A DNA stretch of 64,000 nucleotides, taken from Candidatus Rifleibacteriota bacterium (GTDB lineage: Bacteria > Muiribacteriota > Ozemobacteria > Ozemobacterales > Ozemobacteraceae). The notes under the pieces were generated by a model. It saw only the letters and a list, made by a program, of their open reading frames with translations, made no database searches and had not been told where the DNA came from. Location: contig JANJUX010000041.1 of assembly GCA_024710355.1 (NCBI GenBank), positions 124,001-188,000 on the forward strand, given 5' to 3'. This document shows, piece after piece, positions 58,259 through 64,000 of the stretch (the first letter of the stretch is position 1; every line of letters begins with the position of its first letter). A program made the translations under genes and the position numbers.

Positions 58259-60864
58259 TGGCAAAAACCACGAAAAAAACAACCGTTAAAAAGGCCGCCA
58301 CTGTTAAACCAAAGGTGTCACCCGCCATTTCGCCGATCCCGGAAGCTCCGCGCTTTTTTGAAAAGCCCGAAACCTTCAATCAGGTAAGCCACAGCCTGAC
58401 CAAGGTCGACGCCATGGGCCTCGCCTGCGGCACGCAAAAGTATGTTGCCGACGTCGACTTTCACAACCTTCTGCACATCAAGGTTCTCGGCAGCCCGCAC
58501 CCCCACGCGCTCATCAAAAGTATAGATGCTTCCGAAGCTGAGAAACTGCCGGGCGTCGTCGCTGTTTTCACCTGGAAAGACGTACCGAGAGTAATGCGAA
58601 CCACTGCCGGGCAGGGGTTCCCTGAGCCGTCGCCATACGACAACTGCCTTCTCGACAATAAAGTCCGCTTCGTCGGCGACCGCGTCGCCATCGTCGCCGC
58701 CGAATCGCCAGAAATAGCCGAAGAGGCCTGCTCGTTGATCAAGGTTCAGTATCAGGTTCTCAAAGCGGTGTTCGACCCCGAAAAGGCCCGCGATAAAGAC
58801 GCGCCGGTCATTCACGACGAAAAAGACTGCCGCGTTCCGATACCGATTTTTTACGACCCGAAGCACAATCACTGTTCGCATGTCGAAACCAGAGTCGGCG
58901 ATGTCAAAAAAGGCTTCAAACAGGCAGATGTTGTGCTCGAACGCACATATTACCCTCATTATGCCCAGCACTGCGCGATCGAACCGCACACCTGCATCGC
59001 CTACCTCGATGAAAATGACCGCCTGGTGCTGCGTTCTTCGACACAGGTGCCGTTTCATGCCCGACGCATCACCGCTCAGACGCTGCAGATTCCGATAAAA
59101 AAGATTCGCGTCATCAAACCTAGAATCGGCGGCGGTTTTGGCGGCAAGCAGGAAGTGCTGCTCGAAGACGTCTGCGGTCTGGTTACCCTCAAGACCCGCC
59201 GGCCATGTATCTGGGCCCTTACCAGGGCTGAAGAATTCATGGCCGCCCGCACCCGCCACCCGATGGTCGTTACCATTCAGAGCGGCGTCAAAAAAGACGG
59301 CAGCATCACCGCGATTTCGATGCGCATCATCAGCAATACCGGTGCCTACGGTTCACATGCCCTGACCGTTCTCAGCAACTGCGGTTCGAAAGTTCTGCCT
59401 CTCTACCGCGCCGACAACATTGAATTCATCGGCGACACAGTTTATACCAACCTGCCAGTTGCCGGAGCCTACCGCGGCTATGGCGCCACTCAGGCAGCTT
59501 TTGCCATGGAATGTCAGATGGACGAGATGGCTGAAGCGATTGGCATGGACCCGATTAAATTCAGACAGCTGAATCATATAAAAGAAGGCGAATCATCGCC
59601 GATTTTCAAGGCCCTCGGCGAGGGGCGCGAAGGCGTCGACATGTCGATCGGCTCATGCGGCCTTGAAAAGTGCATCAGCGAAGGCATGAAACGCATCGAC
59701 TGGGCGAAAAAATACGGCAAGCCCGGTACCGGCGTAAAACGCCGCGGGGTTGGCATGTGCTGTCTGATGCAGGGCAGTTCGATACCCGAAATCGATATGG
59801 GTGCGGTTTTCATCAAAATGAATGAAGACGGCTCATTCAACCTGCTGCTCGGCGCTACCGACCTCGGAACCGGTTCCGATACGGTCATGGCCCAGATCGC
59901 CGCCGAAACTCTCGGCTGCAGGCACACAGACATTCTCGTTTACAGTTCTGACACCGATATGACCCCGTTCGACGTCGGCGCCTATGCTTCATCTACCACC
60001 TACCTCAGCGGCGGCGCGGTAATCAACTGCGCCAGCAAGGTACGCGAGCAGATCGTTGCGGTCGCTGCCGATATGCTCGGCGAAAAGATGCAGGATATCA
60101 CCATCGAAGAAGGTGCCTGTTACGGCAAAGGCCGCAAAAGCAGTGTCACCTTCGGTCAGATCTGCACTTATGCGATGTACGAGCACAAACAGTTTCAGAT
60201 CGGTGCTATCGCCAGTCATATCAGCCACGCTTCACCGCCACCGTTCGCCGCTCACTTCGCCGAAGTCGAAGTCGATACCGAAACCGGCGAAGTCAAGGTG
60301 CTCAAATACGTTGCCGGCGTCGACTGCGGCAATGCCATCAACCCGCAGCTGGCCGACGCTCAGACTCAGGGCGCAGCTCTGAACGGCATCAGCTATGCCA
60401 TGACCGAAGAGTTCATTTTCAGCGACAATGGCCGCATGCTGAACCCGAATTTCGGCAATTACAAGATCTTCAGCACAAAAGACATGCCGGAAATCGAAAC
60501 TTTCCTGGTGCCAACCTATGAAAAAACCGGGCCTTACGGCGCCAAGAGCGTCAGCGAAATCAGCATCAACGGCGCCCTGCCGGCGATCGGCAACGCGATC
60601 AGAAATGCGGTCGGTATCAGACTGACCCGCCCGCCCTTCACCGCCGAAAAGGTTCTTGCCGCCCTGAAAGAACAGGCTAAATCAGGCAAAAAAGCTTCTT
60701 CTGTAAAAGCCGAAACCGAAAAAAAACCTGAAAAAGCCAGTAAAAAAACGCCGGTTGCTGCAAAAGCTGAAAAGCCGGTTAAACCAGCAAAGCCCGCAGC
60801 AAAAAAAGCAAAAGCGTCAGAAAAAAAACCTGCCAAAGCCACTGCTGCAAAAAAGAAAAAGTAA
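58258..60864 (+). CDS. Mo-pterin subunit of a xanthine-dehydrogenase-type hydroxylase with Lys/Ala-rich tails
   Basis: 868 residues. The core (about 40-800) is a complete Mo-cytosine-dinucleotide subunit: IGGGFGGKQE, AGAYRGYGATQAAF, GATDLGTGSDTV and catalytic Glu767 in GAKSVSE. Both ends are odd. The first 21 residues are Lys/Thr/Ala-rich (AKTTKKTTVKKAATVKPK). The last 65 or so are histone-H1-like, with about 24 Lys plus Ala and Pro (KPVKPAKPAAKKAKASEK). Ordinary xanthine dehydrogenases end soon after the core. The core resembles the fused XdhD-like enzyme upstream more than an oxygen-using xanthine dehydrogenase, so it too may need the selenium system. A substrate such as xanthine or another heterocycle is inferred. 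Confidence 0.92.
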   Translation: MAKTTKKTTVKKAATVKPKVSPAISPIPEAPRFFEKPETFNQVSHSLTKVDAMGLACGTQKYVADVDFHNLLHIKVLGSPHPHALIKSIDASEAEKLPGVVAVFTWKDVPRVMRTTAGQGFPEPSPYDNCLLDNKVRFVGDRVAIVAAESPEIAEEACSLIKVQYQVLKAVFDPEKARDKDAPVIHDEKDCRVPIPIFYDPKHNHCSHVETRVGDVKKGFKQADVVLERTYYPHYAQHCAIEPHTCIAYLDENDRLVLRSSTQVPFHARRITAQTLQIPIKKIRVIKPRIGGGFGGKQEVLLEDVCGLVTLKTRRPCIWALTRAEEFMAARTRHPMVVTIQSGVKKDGSITAISMRIISNTGAYGSHALTVLSNCGSKVLPLYRADNIEFIGDTVYTNLPVAGAYRGYGATQAAFAMECQMDEMAEAIGMDPIKFRQLNHIKEGESSPIFKALGEGREGVDMSIGSCGLEKCISEGMKRIDWAKKYGKPGTGVKRRGVGMCCLMQGSSIPEIDMGAVFIKMNEDGSFNLLLGATDLGTGSDTVMAQIAAETLGCRHTDILVYSSDTDMTPFDVGAYASSTTYLSGGAVINCASKVREQIVAVAADMLGEKMQDITIEEGACYGKGRKSSVTFGQICTYAMYEHKQFQIGAIASHISHASPPPFAAHFAEVEVDTETGEVKVLKYVAGVDCGNAINPQLADAQTQGAALNGISYAMTEEFIFSDNGRMLNPNFGNYKIFSTKDMPEIETFLVPTYEKTGPYGAKSVSEISINGALPAIGNAIRNAVGIRLTRPPFTAEKVLAALKEQAKSGKKASSVKAETEKKPEKASKKTPVAAKAEKPVKPAKPAAKKAKASEKKPAKATAAKKKK

Positions 60865-60885
60865 GCTTTACTGCATAATCACCAG

Positions 60886-60919
60886 ATCAGCCCGGCCCAA
60901 ACCGCCGGGCTGATTTTTT
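60886..60919 (+). terminator. Terminator of the second hydroxylase operon
   Basis: An 11-base-pair stem (60886-60896 with 60904-60914) closes a 7-base loop and is followed by TTTTTT. It lies 22 bases after the Mo-subunit stop. Confidence 0.9.
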
Positions 60920-60925
60920 ACACAC

Positions 60926-60955
60926 ATCCGTGTCAATCCGTGTTCATCCGTGGCC
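60926..60955 (+). repeat. Dispersed intergenic element, copy B
   Basis: 28 of 30 bases match copy A at 32413-32442 in the same orientation; the minus-strand reading again gives TDEHGLTR. It sits just after a terminator and before a promoter, as an intergenic element would. Confidence 0.75.
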
Positions 60956-60978
60956 TGTCTCTTTATCAGAGTTAATCC

Positions 60979-61008
60979 TTGGCCTAAATGGCGACAATGC
61001 ATTAGAAT
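60979..61008 (+). promoter_or_regulatory. Sigma-70-like promoter of the TPR/HEAT gene
   Basis: TTGGCC (60979-60984), an 18-base spacer and TAGAAT (61003-61008), 30 bases before the ATG. Confidence 0.4.
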
Positions 61009-61038
61009 ACAAGAAAACTGCCTTTCAGGAGATTTATC

Positions 61039-62541
61039 ATGTCGGGCAATCAAAATGGCTCATATCTGAAAAAAACGTTGCTGGCGGCGGCAGTGGCCGC
61101 TTTTCTCAGCGTTCCCTGCGTCGGCGATGCCAGAGTGCTCGCCGGCAGCGTGACTGAGCGCAAGCAGAACAAAAAGATCGAGAGCATGCTCAAATCGGCC
61201 CGCAAGAATGCTGATTCCGGCAAAGTTCAGAAGGCGATTGAATCATACTGGAAAATTCTCGAACTCGACCCAAACGAAACCTTTGCCTACCTTGAACTAG
61301 GCGAAGTTTACGTGAATTTGCGCATCTTCGACCGGGCCCTGGAACTGCTCGAACCAGGTCTGACGATGGCTGAGCGCGAAATGGACCGCGATACGGTCTG
61401 CTATTATTACTGCATGCTGACGCAGGCACACCTGGGTCTGAACCAGATCGGGCAGGCCAACAAGGCTCTGATCAAAGCCGCCGAAGCTTCACCGAAAAAC
61501 CCGATGCCGCGCAAGGTAATGGGCGATATCTATCTGGCCAACGACCGCGTTGCCGATGCAATGAAGGCCTACCGCAAAGCCGTCGAACTTGACCCAGGCT
61601 ACCAGCCGGCCGTTGAAAAACTTGGCGAACTGGTCGCAAAATACGGCGACAAACCGCCGGCAAAACAGCAGGATAAACAGATAATAAAAGCCAAAGCCGA
61701 AAAATTACCAGCTCCCGCCGCTCCAGGCAAGACAGAGCAAAAGGCGCCGGCCAGACCGGCACCCGAAAAAATAGCAACGGCCACTTCTGTGCCGACGGTT
61801 TCTGAGCCCACTGCAAGACCGGTTCCGGTTAAAGCTGGCGAGGCAATACCTGCTGATGAACCGGTATTGGCCATGCCGGTTGCAAAGCCGTCGACCGATA
61901 AAGTTCCTGACGAAAAGCCCGTTTTTACAGATGCAAAGGTCGAACCGGCAGCAGTGCCTGACCAGGTCCCTGCAGCGGCAGTATCCGAACCAGCTTATGC
62001 AACCGCAGCTGCAAAACCGACTGTAACTGCAAGGCCAACCCCTATGCAGTCTTCAGGGGACCCGGTTCAGGACACCGATTCTACGCCTGTAACGGCACAA
62101 ATATCACAGCCGGCTGAACCTGCTGAAGTTCAGGCATCTGCAGCGACAGATGCTGCAGACCTGGCAACCAGTAAAACTGCTGTGATTGAAGGTTCTTCAG
62201 CCACTGCAACTGCGCAGGTCGCAGGCAGCCAGACCGCAGATGCGGGTATGACAGCAAGCCCGGCCGAAATTGAAGCCCAGATAGACAAACTGCTTGCCGG
62301 AACCCCCGAAGAAAAGAGTGTCGCCGTCAGCTTTTTCGTCAAGCTTGGAGAAAAAGGACTGACCGAAATCGAAGAACTACTGTATGATCCCGACCCCGAA
62401 GTGCGCGTATTGGCAGTGCAGACCCTGCCACAGTTCACGGCTTTCACACCGCGGGTAAAGACGATGTTGCAGGACGCCAGCGATGACCCCGATCCGATCG
62501 TAATAGAAGAAATAAACAAGGCGTTGCAGGGCCTGCAGTAA
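61039..62541 (+). CDS. Exported TPR protein with a Pro/Ala-rich linker and a C-terminal HEAT repeat
   Basis: 500 residues with AGGAG upstream. A signal peptide or N-terminal anchor (KKTLLAAAVAAFLSVPCVGDA, about 11-31) is followed by TPR motifs (about 40-200; AIESYWKILELDPNETFAYL, AMKAYRKAVELDPGYQPAV). A long Ala/Pro/Lys-rich disordered stretch (about 205-410) precedes a HEAT-like unit (about 415-500; TEIEELLYDPDPEVRVLAVQTL). It is likely a periplasmic scaffold that reaches across the envelope through the linker. The function is unknown. It is a single-gene unit with its own promoter and terminator. Confidence 0.78.
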   Translation: MSGNQNGSYLKKTLLAAAVAAFLSVPCVGDARVLAGSVTERKQNKKIESMLKSARKNADSGKVQKAIESYWKILELDPNETFAYLELGEVYVNLRIFDRALELLEPGLTMAEREMDRDTVCYYYCMLTQAHLGLNQIGQANKALIKAAEASPKNPMPRKVMGDIYLANDRVADAMKAYRKAVELDPGYQPAVEKLGELVAKYGDKPPAKQQDKQIIKAKAEKLPAPAAPGKTEQKAPARPAPEKIATATSVPTVSEPTARPVPVKAGEAIPADEPVLAMPVAKPSTDKVPDEKPVFTDAKVEPAAVPDQVPAAAVSEPAYATAAAKPTVTARPTPMQSSGDPVQDTDSTPVTAQISQPAEPAEVQASAATDAADLATSKTAVIEGSSATATAQVAGSQTADAGMTASPAEIEAQIDKLLAGTPEEKSVAVSFFVKLGEKGLTEIEELLYDPDPEVRVLAVQTLPQFTAFTPRVKTMLQDASDDPDPIVIEEINKALQGLQ

Positions 62542-62563
62542 ATAAAGCCAGAATTCAGACAAT

Positions 62564-62593
62564 AAAAAAGCCCGGCTTCGGCCGGGCTTTTTT
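62564..62593. terminator. Bidirectional terminator with a TTCG tetraloop
   Basis: A perfect stem AAAAAAGCCCGGC/GCCGGGCTTTTTT closes a TTCG loop (62577-62580). It serves the converging TPR/HEAT gene and the minus-strand gene ending at 62608. Confidence 0.95.
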
Positions 62594-62607
62594 ATTGCTG
62601 TTAACGC

Positions 62608-64000
62608 TTATTCATCGCCAAGCGGAATGACCGCATTGTCGAGGTCGAGAGCTTCGGGTTCATCAACGTTATAGGCATGGAAGACGCCGTTATACAGGTC
62701 AGAATTTTCTTCGCTCAGACCCATATTCAGTTGCACGTCATCTTTGATTTTTTCGAAGGCAAGAATGATTTCTTTATAGCCGTCGAGTTCATCATTGAGT
62801 TCTTTAAGCAGGTTCTTCGGGTGATAACCATCTTTGCTGAAGATCAGGAAACTGCGGCGCGAATCGGAGTTAGAATCGTCAGCAACTTCGGTGAAGTCTT
62901 CAACTTCGCGCATATAAAGATTGGTGAATTTTTCCATTTCTTCGTAGGCGGGGTAGATGTCTGAGAGCCAGTCAAAGAAGGTTTTACCTTTTACATCAAG
63001 GAAAGTGCCCTCCTTGAGATACTTGGCGATGTCATAGTTTTTGAATTCATTGCTGAAATCAGCCAGGGCAGCACGTTTTTCTTCGCCAAGTTCGCGCATC
63101 ATCACGGCAGTATCAAGATTTTTCTTGATTGTGGCAACCATCAGAACCGTTTCGGCGGCTTTCTGGCTGACTGATACGGGGTCATAGGTAAGAGCTTTTT
63201 CGATGTCAGACAGGTAAATCTTGATGATGTTGCGCGGGGTTTCTTTGCCATTAGCCTTGTTCCAGCGCCAGCCAAAAGCTTTCTGGCAGTCTTTCATCAG
63301 GTCTTTATGTTCGCGGTCCGGGTCGATGTTGTAGCATTCGACGAGGCGACCGAGGGCTTTGCGCATTTTTTGCGAATGTTTCAGATGTTCGTCGCGGATA
63401 AAGTCGACCATCTTGTCTGAATCTTTGATACCGGCCTTGACCTGATCGCGGGCAGCCTTGATCTGTTCTTTGAAATACATCATTTCTTTAACACCAATCT
63501 GGAAAGCATCGGCGTTGAAGGCTTCGATCAGCAGATCTTCGTTCCAGGCGGCGGTATCGATGCCGACCATCGGAATGTAGTTGAATGGCGACTGCTCGAT
63601 GCGCAGACCAACGACGTCGAAGATGCCGCCGCGATGTTTGTTGGCGGTGATCCAGTTCTGGTATTTCTTGATCAGAACGTAGTCGGGGTTGAAAAACACC
63701 TTGAGAATGTTGTATTCATCGATGGTTTTCTTGTAGTCGCGCGACTGAACCTTGTCACCAGCCCAGCTGATATAGGTCATCGGGTTGATGGCGTGCCCGA
63801 CCTTGCCCCAGAAACCACGTTTAGAAGCTTTGTCGGCTTCGGCTTCGGTCGGTTTCCATGACATGTAGTCGGCTTTCATCGACCAGAGTTCCTGCAGGCG
63901 TTCCATGCCGAAGTCTGGCAGAGAAAAGCCTTTCTGGCTGTAGTAGCTCATCAGAACGCCCTGCTTTTCGAGTTCAGCATAGACGCGCATATTCTTTTCC
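62608..64000 (-). CDS. Unidentified soluble helical protein (5' end beyond the window)
   Basis: At least 460 residues. The frame is still open at the right edge (three more codons upstream of MRVYAELEKQG), so the true start is outside. The sequence is helix-rich and charged, with many Lys/Glu/Asp residues and aromatic clusters (FNPDYVLIKKYQNWI, SPFNYIPMVG, KTFFDWLSDIYPAYEEM). No signal peptide, membrane segment or catalytic motif is visible in this part. I do not recognise the family. The stop lies just before the bidirectional terminator. Confidence 0.75.
   Translation of the reverse strand, partial: EKNMRVYAELEKQGVLMSYYSQKGFSLPDFGMERLQELWSMKADYMSWKPTEAEADKASKRGFWGKVGHAINPMTYISWAGDKVQSRDYKKTIDEYNILKVFFNPDYVLIKKYQNWITANKHRGGIFDVVGLRIEQSPFNYIPMVGIDTAAWNEDLLIEAFNADAFQIGVKEMMYFKEQIKAARDQVKAGIKDSDKMVDFIRDEHLKHSQKMRKALGRLVECYNIDPDREHKDLMKDCQKAFGWRWNKANGKETPRNIIKIYLSDIEKALTYDPVSVSQKAAETVLMVATIKKNLDTAVMMRELGEEKRAALADFSNEFKNYDIAKYLKEGTFLDVKGKTFFDWLSDIYPAYEEMEKFTNLYMREVEDFTEVADDSNSDSRRSFLIFSKDGYHPKNLLKELNDELDGYKEIILAFEKIKDDVQLNMGLSEENSDLYNGVFHAYNVDEPEALDLDNAVIPLGDE

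Noticed and set aside
58318..59259. A 313-codon minus-strand open frame inside the second hydroxylase Mo-subunit gene
   Set aside because: It is antisense to conserved Mo-subunit motifs and has no family features.

Overview
The window looks like chromosome of an anaerobic, diderm (Gram-negative type) bacterium of moderate G+C. Diderm: a two-partner secretion pair with an outer-membrane barrel, several Sec signal peptides, a lipoprotein and a type IV pilus/type II secretion ATPase. Anaerobic: a labile-selenium molybdenum-hydroxylase system, iron-sulfur flavoenzymes and a membrane polyferredoxin. The mixture of TPR/HEAT proteins, a CHASE2 cyclase with a FecR-like partner and unusual domain fusions suggests a deep-branching, little-studied phylum. 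Candidatus Riflebacteria is my guess from gene style only; no rRNA or universal marker is present to prove it. I saw no tRNA, rRNA, CRISPR array, transposase or prophage.

Layout. 1-9.6 kb: tail of an unknown gene; a Clp-type AAA+ ATPase on the minus strand; then a plus-strand run of TPR protein, a PilB/GspE-type ATPase fused to a histidine-kinase-like ATPase domain, a secreted protein, RluB pseudouridine synthase and a NarL-type two-component pair. 9.6-29.2 kb: a 17-kb gene for a 5,710-residue LktA/FHA-like exoprotein, its TpsB transporter and a small YbjN/CesT-like protein. 29.2-32.2 kb (minus): FecR-like protein and CHASE2 adenylate cyclase. 32.2-36.1 kb: a repeat-bearing gap, then a five-gene operon for an HcnABC/dye-linked proline dehydrogenase-like amine oxidoreductase. 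36.1-43.4 kb: an HExxH protein with a helix-hairpin-helix tail, a glycosyltransferase, small proteins, an alkaline phosphatase, a 54-residue CXXC membrane protein with a membrane polyferredoxin, and a lipoprotein.

43.6-60.9 kb is dominated by selenium and molybdenum. One minus-strand operon runs yedF, cysteine-desulfurase-like, selD (with an N-terminal DUF3343 Se/S-carrier domain). A second minus-strand operon runs FAD subunit, XdhD-like hydroxylase, mocA-like, yqeB, yqeC. A plus-strand operon encodes a separate three-subunit xanthine-dehydrogenase-type enzyme whose Mo subunit has a histone-H1-like Lys/Ala tail. A glycosyltransferase/deacetylase pair lies between the first two, and a secreted M48 metalloprotease between the last two. 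Together these genes could mobilise selenium (desulfurase, YedF, DUF3343), activate it (SelD), and mature the Mo-cytidine cofactor and its selenium ligand (MocA, YqeB, YqeC) for one or both hydroxylases acting on purines or related N-heterocycles. 60.9-64 kb: a TPR/HEAT protein and an incomplete unknown gene.

Most operons are tightly packed with 1-4 base start/stop overlaps. Strong hairpin terminators separate several convergent units.
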